Origin: Firmicutes bacterium TM09-10
GTDB taxonomy: Bacteria; Bacillota; Clostridia; Lachnospirales; Lachnospiraceae
DNA length: 64,000 bases
Direction: 5' to 3'
Assembly: GCA_003481005.1 (NCBI GenBank)
Contig: QUKC01000005.1
Span: 124,394-188,393 of the forward strand
Below the pieces are notes generated by a model. The model did no database searches. It worked only from the letters and a program-made list of their open reading frames with translations, and was not told where the DNA came from. How positions within the stretch are numbered: position 1 is the stretch's first letter; every line of letters starts with the position of its first letter. Made by a program: the position numbers and the translations under genes. Below, in pieces: positions 25,803 through 34,802 of the stretch.

Positions 25803-26724
25803 CGATCTCCCTTACCACAAACTGCGGCGCATGATTGAGACAGATGTACATTCTTCCGACATATTCCCCGATCAGCCCCAGCATCAGCATCAGCATTCCG
25901 CCGATAAACATGATCGACGCCATCAGCGCTGAAAATCCAATCGGAACACCCGGAAGCACCAGCTTTTTAATAATCGTATAAATTCCATACAAAAATCCCA
26001 GTCCGGCGCAGCCCACACCCGCCATCGTTGCGATCCGGAGGGGCTTTTCTGAAAACGCTGTAAATCCGTTAAACCACAGCGCCAACAGCTTTCCAAAGGT
26101 GTAGCCGGATTCGCCGACCATTCGATCCCGATGTTCTACCGTCACGTTGACAATATTTCTGGTTGCACGAAGCACCAGTCCAATGACATAAGGGAACGCA
26201 TTTTCATATTTCAGCATCTCTTCCAGTACAAAGCGTCTTGCGGCAAAATAGCTGGAAATAAACAGATCCTTTGGTTTGTTCAGCATAAAGCAGAGCATCC
26301 AGTCGTTGACCCTGCTTCCGAAATTCCGAAATGCGCTGTGATGCTTGTGCTCATATTTTGCATATGCAACGTCCGCGCCGTTTTCCAGCGCAGCCAGAAG
26401 CTTGCCGACTTCGTTTGCAGGCGTCTGACCGTCATCATCCAGACAAACCAGGATGTCGCCCTTTACCTGATGAAATCCCGCCATCAGTGCCGCATGCTGT
26501 CCAAAATTTCGCGCCAGATTTATCCCCTTGATCCGTTTATCCTTGCCGCACAGCTCGCGGATTTTTCCAAAGGTATCGTCCGGCGAGCAATCGTTGACCA
26601 GAATGATCTCATACTCATACCGCTCCAGCTCCCCCATCGCTGCTTCGATTTCGTCCACCACACTGCCGATCGTTTCCGCTGACCGGTAGCACGGGATTAC
26701 AAAGCTGACTAACTGTTTCTTCAT
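25771..26724 (-). CDS. GT2 glycosyltransferase, DPM1/ArnC/GtrB-like
   Basis: 317 residues. Opens MKKQLVSFVIPCYRSAETI; DxD-type motifs in LDDDGQTP and earlier NDCSPDD; ARNFGQHAALMAG is the conserved acceptor-phosphate loop of polyprenyl-phosphate hexosyltransferases. Two helices at the C terminus (about 235-295). Such enzymes make undecaprenyl-phosphate sugar donors on the inner face; a GT-C enzyme then uses the flipped donor outside. Adjacent large membrane proteins could be such partners. The start has GGAGGAAGT upstream and the stop overlaps the next gene by 32 bp. Confidence 0.87.
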   Translation of the reverse strand: MKKQLVSFVIPCYRSAETIGSVVDEIEAAMGELERYEYEIILVNDCSPDDTFGKIRELCGKDKRIKGINLARNFGQHAALMAGFHQVKGDILVCLDDDGQTPANEVGKLLAALENGADVAYAKYEHKHHSAFRNFGSRVNDWMLCFMLNKPKDLFISSYFAARRFVLEEMLKYENAFPYVIGLVLRATRNIVNVTVEHRDRMVGESGYTFGKLLALWFNGFTAFSEKPLRIATMAGVGCAGLGFLYGIYTIIKKLVLPGVPIGFSALMASIMFIGGMLMLMLGLIGEYVGRMYICLNHAPQFVVREIVGGEEEESEN

Positions 26725-26755
26725 ACTTCCTCCTGTATTGCCGCAGATGCGGCTG

Positions 26756-29320
26756 TTATTGTAAGCAATACCATTCTATCGTAACGTTTTCCTGATAATC
26801 CTCCAACCCTTTCCCATCCAACTGAATCTGCATAATTGAAGTTGACACGTTATCATTTATAACCTGTTTCAATTCCTCCAGCGTCTCCGGTACTTTTTCC
26901 AAATAAAATCCTGATTCCAGATTTGGAATTACGCTACGTCCTTCTATCCGGCTTCCACCCTCACAATCCAACACCATATTTACTGTTCCTACATGATATA
27001 ACCATTTTTTAATAAAACCCTTTAAATTCAGTTTTAAATGTATTTTAACATAATCTGCATTTTCAGGGCACACAATAGTTTCCTTAGAAGAACTGATTTG
27101 TTCCCCTACCTTTTCCAATTTTTCTATTTCAATCTTCTGTTTTCTTTGTGTTAAAACGCAAACATCATCAGAAATAATTTCCACCTCATAGTTATTTCGA
27201 ATTGCTTCCCAAGTAAGCGGATTTTCCAAATATGGAATATGATGATCAATTGTCTCATTTGTCAGCAAGATCTTTTCTGATGCTTTTTCCGAACAAAACC
27301 AATCAGCAACTATTCCATCCAGCCACGGAATATATTCATTTCCATTCTGTACGGACGGATACCAAACCATATTCCATTCCGGATATACCGCTCCATAACC
27401 ATTTCGCCAGGGATATACAGTTACCGTATGCTCTCCAATTGCCTCTAAAATTTCATCTGGAAGTTGATTTTCCTTTACCAGTTCTTCTGGTATACTGTTC
27501 TCTCCCAAATGCGTATAATGATACATCTTCGCAGCCAAAGTTTCTTTCACATATCCCATTGAACTGCGCAAACTGTGTGCTTCTAAAATTCCTGTACATC
27601 CCACTGCCATAATCATAGCTGTTCCGCATACGTAATATATAATTTGATTCTTTCTTACAGCTTTCGCCCTCTGTCCGATTTTCTGAAAAAAAACATTCCA
27701 GTCGATCGACAAAATAGTCGCAGAAAATAACATTGCAAACAGCCAGATCCCAACTTTTAATCCGTGTCTTGTTGTTGCATATTTATAAAGGAAAAACATC
27801 GAAGCACAGCTTGCAATAATTGCTGCAGAGCTTTTATAATTACTCCACAGATTTCCTATTATCAATAATACATAACACGCAATTAAAATAATTAACCATC
27901 TGACTTCGCTCGGCTGCAGTACGCTGTCAAACTGCATAGTCAACATCCAACCAGAAGAAATTTTCAAAATTCCCGCCACATACTCAAATAAGTTTTTTAT
28001 CGACGGACAATAGACCAAATAGCATACCGGCATAAGTATAATTCCCGGTAAAAACAGCCAAATACTTTTCCAGTTTTTTCTAAACAATACATCGAAAATA
28101 CAGAATAAAATACAAAAAGCGAACCCACTCGTAAAGGTTGAAAACTTTCCAAAAAACATCAACAGCAAAAGCAGATTTGGAATCAATACAATATTTTTTG
28201 CACCTTTTGCCCACAATACCACCGCTAAAATCATTAAGTACAACAAATAGTTATCTCTGGTCGGTGCGTAATATCCCGCCAAATAGCAACACACGGACGC
28301 CGTAATTGCCCAAAAATGAATCTTACCCTTTTGATACAATCTATACAGCTGTAACAGCATCCACAAATGAAATAGAAAAATGATCCCCCAAATAACAATA
28401 CCAGACCAATATTCTATCGTATTTCCAGGTAATTTCATTAAATAAAACAAATATCCCAATGGACCATAGGTAAAATAAATATCTCTTCCGAATTTTAAAT
28501 CTGTTCCGTTTACAACATTTAAGAAATACCTCCAGGATGGATCAAATCCAGTATTCTCCAATACATAAATGATATCCGGAATCATAAAAACAAATTGTAC
28601 AACCAGCAAAACTGCTGCGATCCCATCCTTTATCTGTTTTACCCATGCATTTTGCTTACATATTGCAGTCCATTTTTCATTATTCCAGAATATCCATAAT
28701 CCAAACAGACAAACCGCCAGCATAACAGTAATTAAAAGCCTTTCCAATCTTGAAGCTGACACTGCAAATCCATATGCGTTCAACAATTCCAACGAAGTTT
28801 CCGCACCAGAAGCTGTCAAAACAGTATTTTCTCCTACAGTTCCCTTTTCCCTTGCTAATACATATGGTGGAATAGAGCAATCCTTCGCACTGATTTCAAG
28901 AATATAACTTTCACCGGCTTTTAATCTTACCCTTAGTGGAATAAATTCCCACTCACCCGCTGTAACAGAAGAAATGGCAATTTCACTATTTGCTTTTATT
29001 CTTCCGTCAGAATCTAATACTCGAAAATCAAGTTCTCCGTTTCCGTCTTCTGCAAGGTTAATAAAAACAAACTCTATCCCCTTTAAATAATATTCTCTGG
29101 CAATAAATTCCTGAGTAATCGTTTCTTCAGTTGATACCGTCTCAAAAGTTTCTGTAGAAGGTCTTTCTGCTTCATAACCATAACGTAGACCATGATAAAT
29201 CCACAAATAAAATATTTCGCTAATAAAAATACCACACACAAGAATGGATGTGAAAAGCACCTTATTAAATCTTATATTCGAAATTTTTCTTTGTCGTGTA
29301 TCAACTTTCTGTTCTTTCAT
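26756..29320 (-). CDS. large membrane protein with exoplasmic beta domain; AT-rich gene
   Basis: 854 residues from the ATG at 29320 (GGGGGGAAAG before it). Helix at residues 20-42, then a beta-sandwich-like outer domain (FIAREYYLKGIEFVF ... EWEFIPLRVRLKAGESYIL) similar in order to that of the WaaL-like protein, then about ten helices including a YAPTRDNYLLYLMILAV loop, and a soluble C-terminal region of about 200 residues (GYGAVYPEWNMVWY, DHHIPYLENP). Base composition is clearly more AT-rich than flanking genes, suggesting separate acquisition. The helix pattern fits a GT-C-type or YfhO-like enzyme; exact function unknown. Confidence 0.6.
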   Translation of the reverse strand: MKEQKVDTRQRKISNIRFNKVLFTSILVCGIFISEIFYLWIYHGLRYGYEAERPSTETFETVSTEETITQEFIAREYYLKGIEFVFINLAEDGNGELDFRVLDSDGRIKANSEIAISSVTAGEWEFIPLRVRLKAGESYILEISAKDCSIPPYVLAREKGTVGENTVLTASGAETSLELLNAYGFAVSASRLERLLITVMLAVCLFGLWIFWNNEKWTAICKQNAWVKQIKDGIAAVLLVVQFVFMIPDIIYVLENTGFDPSWRYFLNVVNGTDLKFGRDIYFTYGPLGYLFYLMKLPGNTIEYWSGIVIWGIIFLFHLWMLLQLYRLYQKGKIHFWAITASVCCYLAGYYAPTRDNYLLYLMILAVVLWAKGAKNIVLIPNLLLLLMFFGKFSTFTSGFAFCILFCIFDVLFRKNWKSIWLFLPGIILMPVCYLVYCPSIKNLFEYVAGILKISSGWMLTMQFDSVLQPSEVRWLIILIACYVLLIIGNLWSNYKSSAAIIASCASMFFLYKYATTRHGLKVGIWLFAMLFSATILSIDWNVFFQKIGQRAKAVRKNQIIYYVCGTAMIMAVGCTGILEAHSLRSSMGYVKETLAAKMYHYTHLGENSIPEELVKENQLPDEILEAIGEHTVTVYPWRNGYGAVYPEWNMVWYPSVQNGNEYIPWLDGIVADWFCSEKASEKILLTNETIDHHIPYLENPLTWEAIRNNYEVEIISDDVCVLTQRKQKIEIEKLEKVGEQISSSKETIVCPENADYVKIHLKLNLKGFIKKWLYHVGTVNMVLDCEGGSRIEGRSVIPNLESGFYLEKVPETLEELKQVINDNVSTSIMQIQLDGKGLEDYQENVTIEWYCLQ

Positions 29321-29335
29321 CTTTCCCCCCACTGT

Positions 29336-29863
29336 TTATCTGTTTTCCTCAAACAAAATCGCCATCAGCAGCATATCCCGATAAACGCCGTTCTGCAAAA
29401 ATTCATCCTTCAGGCATGCCTCCTGCACAAATCCGGCATTTTGGTAGCTTTTGACTGCCCCGACATTATCCGCGAACACGCGCAGCATCAGCTTGTGGAG
29501 CTTTAGCACATCCCGCGCGTAATCTGCTGCAAGGCGGGCTGTTTCCGATCCGATTCCTCTGCCCGCAGCGTCCGCTTCTCCGATAAAAATTCCATATTCC
29601 GCTTTTTTATTGTCGTGGTCGATGTCCCGGAAATATACGCTGCCTACCGGTCGATCGTTATTTTTTTCACAGATAATAAACTGTACGACATGGCCGGTTT
29701 CCACCTGGGTGTGCATCCAATTTTCATGGCTTTCTTTTGTAAAAAGCTTCTGATAGATAAAATTATGCCGGACGCGATCCTGATTCCGCCACGAAACAAT
29801 CCGGTCCGTGTCCTCCATCGTGATCGGCCGCAGATAAATCTGCTTTCCCTCAATCTTCTGCAT
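29336..29863 (-). CDS. GNAT acetyltransferase, PseH/RimJ-like
   Basis: 175 residues from the ATG at 29863 (a TTG lies just before). KQIYLRPITMEDTDRIVSWRNQDRVRHNF, the WRN.D.VR pattern, is shared with PseH and RimL-type enzymes. The acetyl-CoA loop is GIFIGEADAAGRGIGSETARLA (GRGIG), with the final strand LMLRVFADNVGAVKSYQNAGF. Soluble. It could acetylate a UDP-4-amino-sugar: for pseudaminate (pseH role) or for the PglE product, since no PglD is present. Choice between these is inference. Confidence 0.78.
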   Translation of the reverse strand: MQKIEGKQIYLRPITMEDTDRIVSWRNQDRVRHNFIYQKLFTKESHENWMHTQVETGHVVQFIICEKNNDRPVGSVYFRDIDHDNKKAEYGIFIGEADAAGRGIGSETARLAADYARDVLKLHKLMLRVFADNVGAVKSYQNAGFVQEACLKDEFLQNGVYRDMLLMAILFEENR

Positions 29864-31835
29864 CAATCTCTTCTCCCCGAAACATTTCGTTTATGCGCTC
29901 TTCTGAAAGGAACTGATAAACCTCAACCCCTTCTCCTGCAGAGCCGATCCGCAGCAGCATTCCGGGTTCTCCCCGTTCCTCCAGATATTCTGTCAGCCAG
30001 GACATATCCGTGCCCTCGTCCGCCAGCAGACAGACCTTCTCACTGCTTCTGGCAGCTTCTCCCATAGAAGCATATCCAAACGCTGACAGCTTCTGCTTCG
30101 TCAGCGGGCTTTTTACCAGCCAGCCGCCCAACAGATCATAATTGAACGGTTTATCGCGGTCCAGCATAATCTTCTCCGAATACGCCACCGTCGAATACAC
30201 ATCCTCTAAAAACAGCGTCGAAGCATGTTTTTCGCAATACGCAAACACGTCCTCGTTTGTCCGGTTTACCGTTTCCCTGCGTGTCTGCTCCCGCGCCACA
30301 TCCTGCCACATGCCCGGAACCCGGAGAATACAAAGCAACAGGATAACACCGCAGACTGCAGCAGTCATGACACTGTGAATACGTCCGGTGCTGCGTGTGT
30401 TGACGTTGTGAGACACGTCTGCGTTCTCTACGTCCGAGCAGACTATTGCAGCATCAGTATGGCCCACGGCATCGCATTTTTCTGCCGTGCGCATTTTCAA
30501 CTGTCTGTTTCCTGCCGTTCCCCACAGCCCAGCCGCCAGCAAAATCTGTGCCAGATACAGCGGATGGGTCACGCGATCCACCATCCGTCCCTGCATCAGC
30601 AGATAGCTCCACAGCATTCCGCCGACACAAACCACAAAAACCGGCTGCCGGAAATATCTTCGGTTTCCTTTCTGTAAACAGCAGGAACACCATGCAAAAA
30701 CAACTGCCAGCCAGACAACGTTCCAGGGCAGGTCGCTTTTCGACAACCAGTTTTCATGTACCAGCCGCCAAATTGCTTTTTTTACCTGCGATAGCACCGA
30801 TTCTTTTGCGTCTGTTTTCTTCGCCTGCACCGCCAGGGAAGAAAGCATCTGCGTGTCGATCTCATCCGCCGCCCCAAAGTTATAGTTTTTGAGCATCTCC
30901 TGCAGCGTCCTGGAAACACCCATCTCTTCATAGGCTTCCCGGTTTTCATCGTATTGCTCAATGAAATCCAGATGGTAATCATATAATATCGTGCGCTCAT
31001 CGAAAAACTGTCGGAAATCTTTCCAGTCCGGATCGGAATAGGCAAGCACGTCAAGCCCGTAAAAAACACCCATCCCGATCACCAGCGCTGCAAACAGTCC
31101 AAGATAATGCCGCAGGCTTTCTTTGGAAAAAATCTGTTTTTCCCTGCCCCAGATGCAAAGACCGCCAGCTCCTGCAAGCGGCAGGCACAAAAGCGCCATC
31201 TCCGGACGCAGGCAGAAAGAAAGCCAATAAAGCAAAAGCGCCCGGAAGCGTTCTTTGCCCTTCGCCGTAACCACCCAGAAAATCGCCGCGCCCGCCAGCA
31301 TCCCTGCCGTGACCGTGTACTGCAGATACACGAGGTGACTGCCCATCGCTGCGAACCAGAACAGAGCCTCAGCAAGGAGAAGCACCCCTTTTACGCCCAG
31401 ACGCGCAGCGGTAGTATTCCATGCGCTGCATACCGCAGGCTCTGCCAGACGCGCGGCAGACGCTGCACTGCACATCCCTGGTGCAAAAGGCGCGCCATCA
31501 CGTGCTGCCCGCTCCTCGTCCACCAGCACGGTGCTCCTGTATCCGACCGCCCAGATACTCCCAAACTGGCAGAAAAGCAAAAACGCGCCGAATACCGGGA
31601 TCGAAAGCCCCCGGTACAACAGCGCAAGCAATACTCCCAGCGGATACAACAGCTGCATGGTATGTCCGTCCGGCGTACCGGAATATACGCCGGACAGAAT
31701 ATCTTTTATCAGCACATCGTCATTCAAATCATAATAAAAGTCAAAGCGCGCCGCTAAAATCCCCGCCAGGATCAGAGCCATCGCAAGCGACAGTATGCAA
31801 TTTTCGTGTTTTTTCAAAAACTGCTTACCAGCCAT
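29850..31835 (-). CDS. large multi-pass membrane protein of unknown function
   Basis: 661 residues, about 12 hydrophobic segments. First outward loop: FYYDLNDDVLIKDILSGVYSGTPDGH, a strongly acidic motif that in GT-C enzymes would hold the catalytic Asp. Two polar insertions break hydrophobic regions: about residues 105-140 (DEERAARDGAPFAPG, EPAVCSAWNTTAARLG) and about 475-510 (RTAEKCDAVGHTDAAI, CSDVENADVSHNVNT). No family recognised. A soluble domain at the C terminus (residues 540-660) contains SMGEAARSSEKVCLLADEG. Likely a glycosyltransferase or transporter for lipid-linked sugars. Stop overlaps the acetyltransferase gene start. Confidence 0.55.
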   Translation of the reverse strand: MAGKQFLKKHENCILSLAMALILAGILAARFDFYYDLNDDVLIKDILSGVYSGTPDGHTMQLLYPLGVLLALLYRGLSIPVFGAFLLFCQFGSIWAVGYRSTVLVDEERAARDGAPFAPGMCSAASAARLAEPAVCSAWNTTAARLGVKGVLLLAEALFWFAAMGSHLVYLQYTVTAGMLAGAAIFWVVTAKGKERFRALLLYWLSFCLRPEMALLCLPLAGAGGLCIWGREKQIFSKESLRHYLGLFAALVIGMGVFYGLDVLAYSDPDWKDFRQFFDERTILYDYHLDFIEQYDENREAYEEMGVSRTLQEMLKNYNFGAADEIDTQMLSSLAVQAKKTDAKESVLSQVKKAIWRLVHENWLSKSDLPWNVVWLAVVFAWCSCCLQKGNRRYFRQPVFVVCVGGMLWSYLLMQGRMVDRVTHPLYLAQILLAAGLWGTAGNRQLKMRTAEKCDAVGHTDAAIVCSDVENADVSHNVNTRSTGRIHSVMTAAVCGVILLLCILRVPGMWQDVAREQTRRETVNRTNEDVFAYCEKHASTLFLEDVYSTVAYSEKIMLDRDKPFNYDLLGGWLVKSPLTKQKLSAFGYASMGEAARSSEKVCLLADEGTDMSWLTEYLEERGEPGMLLRIGSAGEGVEVYQFLSEERINEMFRGEEIDAED

Positions 31836-32991
31836 AAAACTCCTTCACCTGATCCGCCACAAATGCTGTCTCTTCCGCCGTCAGACCATAGTACATCGGC
31901 AGGCGCAGCAGGCGCTCACTTTCCTTTGTCGTGTAGACATCCTCTCCGTTGAAGCGTCCATATTTGATTCCTGCAGGCGCGGAATGCAGCGGCACATAAT
32001 GATAAACCGCCAGAATATCCCGTTCCTTCAAATAATTGATCAGCTCCTGGCGTTCGTGTTCGTCCGCCGTCTTGATATAGAACATGTGGGCGTTATGGAC
32101 GCAGCCCTCCGGAACCACCGGCAGCTCAATCCTGCCTGCCTGCGAAAGTGGCGTCAGCAGCTTATAGTACTCATTCCAGCGCGCCAACCGTGCCTCATTG
32201 ATCTGATCTGCCATTTCCAGCTGTGCATACAGATACGCCACATTTAACTCGCTCGGTAAATAGCTGGAGCCGAACTCCTGCCAGCGATATTTATCCACCT
32301 GACCGCGAAAATATTTGCTTCGGTCAGTACCTTTTTCCCGGATGATCTCTGCACGCTCCACATGCTCCCGATCGCGGATCAGCAGTGCACCGCCCTCCCC
32401 CATGCTGTAATTTTTTGTTTCATGGAAGCTGTAGCAGCCATAATCACCGATGCTCCCGAGGGCTTTCCCTTTATAAGAAGCCATCACGCCCTGCGCCGCA
32501 TCCTCAATCACAAGAAGGTTGTGACGCTTTGCGATATCCATGATCGTATCCATTTCGCAGGCTACTCCGGCGTAGTGCACCGGCACGATGGCCTTCGTCT
32601 TTTCGGTGATCGCTGCTTCGATCTGTTTTTCGTCAATATTCATGGTATCCGGACGAATATCCACAAAAACAGGCACGCCGCCCCGCAGCACAAACGCATT
32701 TGCCGTGGAAACAAATGTGTAAGACGGCATAATAATTTCATCCCCCGGTTTGATATCCGCCAGAATCGCGGCAAGCTCCGTCGCATGGGTACAGGAAGTC
32801 GTCATCAGGCACTTCGCCGTTCCGGTTTTTTCTTCAAACCAATGACTTGCCTTTTTGGTAAATTCCCCGTCTCCGCAGATCTTCTGATTTTCCACTGCCT
32901 GGCGCACATATTCGTATTCCCGTCCCGTAAACGGAGGTACATTGAACCGGATTTTTTCCCGTCCGGTAAAGGGAAGCTTCTTTTCTTCCAT
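31825..32991 (-). CDS. dTDP-4-amino-4,6-dideoxygalactose transaminase (WecE/RffA type)
   Basis: 388 residues from the ATG at 32991 with AAGGA 8 nt upstream; the frame extends 32 codons further, without RBS. RFNVPPFTGREYEYV, NQKICGDGEFTKKA and TTSCTHATELAA are diagnostic of RffA/WecE. PLP lysine lies in SFHETKNYSMGEGGAL; VIEDAAQGV binds the cofactor ring. The enzyme aminates dTDP-4-keto-6-deoxyglucose to dTDP-Fuc4N. The dTDP-glucose genes (RmlA/B) are not in this window, so its substrate must come from elsewhere. Confidence 0.9.
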   Translation of the reverse strand: MEEKKLPFTGREKIRFNVPPFTGREYEYVRQAVENQKICGDGEFTKKASHWFEEKTGTAKCLMTTSCTHATELAAILADIKPGDEIIMPSYTFVSTANAFVLRGGVPVFVDIRPDTMNIDEKQIEAAITEKTKAIVPVHYAGVACEMDTIMDIAKRHNLLVIEDAAQGVMASYKGKALGSIGDYGCYSFHETKNYSMGEGGALLIRDREHVERAEIIREKGTDRSKYFRGQVDKYRWQEFGSSYLPSELNVAYLYAQLEMADQINEARLARWNEYYKLLTPLSQAGRIELPVVPEGCVHNAHMFYIKTADEHERQELINYLKERDILAVYHYVPLHSAPAGIKYGRFNGEDVYTTKESERLLRLPMYYGLTAEETAFVADQVKEFYGW

Positions 32992-33061
32992 GGCTGATTC
33001 CTTCTTTCCCAAAAGCGGTTTTGCAGTCCGTTTTTTTGACCGCACTGCGCTGCTTTTATCT

Positions 33062-34771
33062 TTATTCATAAATCTGATAGGTTCCATTATCCAGCTTCAT
33101 TTCATAGGCATTCTGCGCCAGAAACTCCTGCAGCAGTTCCCATTTCTGCGCTTCCTGTGCATCCTCTGCGTCCACCTTTCCGGGACAGAGGATCACCAGC
33201 GGCTTTTCTCCCGCCTGGGACAGCGCTTCCAAATCTGTCCGCATCGTCTCTGCCGGGTAAGTATTCATATCCGGCCAGTCGTGGGACAGCGCCGAGGGCA
33301 GATCGAACAGCCAGCAAAAGCCCGGCACATCGCCAAACGTCAAAAGCCTGCTGTTTTCCTCCAATTCATCCGCATGCTCTGCGTAATAATCCACAACATC
33401 CTGCAGCTGCTCTGCATTTGCCCGATTCGTTTTTGCACCGGAAAGCTTTGTGCAGTTTACAACCCGGGTATCCCGCTTTTGTCCCTCGATGCTGTCCCGA
33501 AAAACCGCACGCACGCCAAAACCCGTGCTCTGTATCAGAAAAACAACCGCCACGCACACCAGCATCGCCCGGCACGCAAAGCTATACGGCAGGCGGCGCA
33601 GCTTTAACAAAAGCCGGTAGCCCATCCAGAAGGTCACCGGAGCAACCAAAAACAGGTTATTCATATTCGGATATGTTTCGTTGTTGCTTCCGATCGGCGT
33701 GATCAAAATGACCAAAAGCACCATCAACGACAACAGCTTATCCCTCCGAAATACCAGCGGATCGGCAAGGGTCCAGATACACAGCCCGATTGCCACATAT
33801 AAAAGCACCATACACCACTCAAATACGCTCCAGTAAAAGGCGTACTGCAGGTTGAACATGCCGCGTCCCCATAAAAACCGCAGCAGCACCGGAAGCATGC
33901 ATAGATACAGCACCATCTTGCCTTTTTCGAATTTTCCGGGGAAAAGGAAAAATAAAACCGTACCTAAAAGCGCTGCGATCCCCAAAATCAACACCCATTT
34001 AAACGCTTCTACATAAGCAGATACAACAGAAGTAATCATAGAAAGGGATGAATACGTCTCATCCGTTCCGGAATATCCGGCAAGCCCGACAAGCATCTTC
34101 GGATATGCATCAAACCTAAACTGCAGGCTGATTGCAAGAAAACCGACAAGAAACGCCGCCACAAAGCCGATCACACAGGCAGCGACATCTTTCCAGATCT
34201 CCGCCGCTTTTTTCTTTTTCAAAATGCCATAATAAAATACCGCGATAATCAGCGCACATTCTACGATGTTAGGCAGGCGCGTCAGCACAGAAGCGCCCAG
34301 ACACACGCCAGCAAATGCCATCCATTTGCGATTCTGCCAGATCAGTCCGCGGTATAAAAGCACCGTTCCGCACAAAAACAGGAAAAACGTCAGGTAATTA
34401 TACAGGCTCGTCGTCGGAATCCAGCACAGGCTGATTGCCGCGAATTCGCCCAGGAACACGATCCAGGACGGCATTTTGCCTTTCAGGAAAAAATACGCCA
34501 AAAGCGCCATGGCGCTGACGAAAAGTCCCGTATAAAAACGCATTCCCACCAGGCTGTCCCCAAAGGGCAGGCGCATCAAAAACGCCCCGAGCACATTTGC
34601 AAGATAGGTCGCAACCGTCCACTCCTGCCCCGCATGCGGGAAAAAGCGGTAATTTACCAGACCATAGCAGGTGTCCGTCAGTTCGATTCCCTGTGTAATT
34701 TTTAACAGCGGATACAAAAACAGTATCACCGGAAACAAAATTGTTCCCAATTGTTTTGCTTTTTCTTTCAC
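33062..34771 (-). CDS. multi-pass membrane protein, possible GT-C-type enzyme
   Basis: 569 residues from a GTG start at 34771 (GGAGG upstream, rather distant). About 11 hydrophobic helices. The first outer loop IELTDTCYGLVNYRFFPHAGQEW has an acidic residue and aromatic cluster near the membrane, as seen in GT-C enzymes, and ISLCWIPTTSLYNYLTFFLFL resembles the central loop of such proteins. C-terminal soluble domain (about residues 450-569). Not assigned to a named family. Upstream of the RffA-type transaminase in the same operon. Confidence 0.55.
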   Translation of the reverse strand: MKEKAKQLGTILFPVILFLYPLLKITQGIELTDTCYGLVNYRFFPHAGQEWTVATYLANVLGAFLMRLPFGDSLVGMRFYTGLFVSAMALLAYFFLKGKMPSWIVFLGEFAAISLCWIPTTSLYNYLTFFLFLCGTVLLYRGLIWQNRKWMAFAGVCLGASVLTRLPNIVECALIIAVFYYGILKKKKAAEIWKDVAACVIGFVAAFLVGFLAISLQFRFDAYPKMLVGLAGYSGTDETYSSLSMITSVVSAYVEAFKWVLILGIAALLGTVLFFLFPGKFEKGKMVLYLCMLPVLLRFLWGRGMFNLQYAFYWSVFEWCMVLLYVAIGLCIWTLADPLVFRRDKLLSLMVLLVILITPIGSNNETYPNMNNLFLVAPVTFWMGYRLLLKLRRLPYSFACRAMLVCVAVVFLIQSTGFGVRAVFRDSIEGQKRDTRVVNCTKLSGAKTNRANAEQLQDVVDYYAEHADELEENSRLLTFGDVPGFCWLFDLPSALSHDWPDMNTYPAETMRTDLEALSQAGEKPLVILCPGKVDAEDAQEAQKWELLQEFLAQNAYEMKLDNGTYQIYE

Positions 34772-34802
34772 GCTCTCTTTTTTCCTCCAAAAAAACCTTT
34801 TC

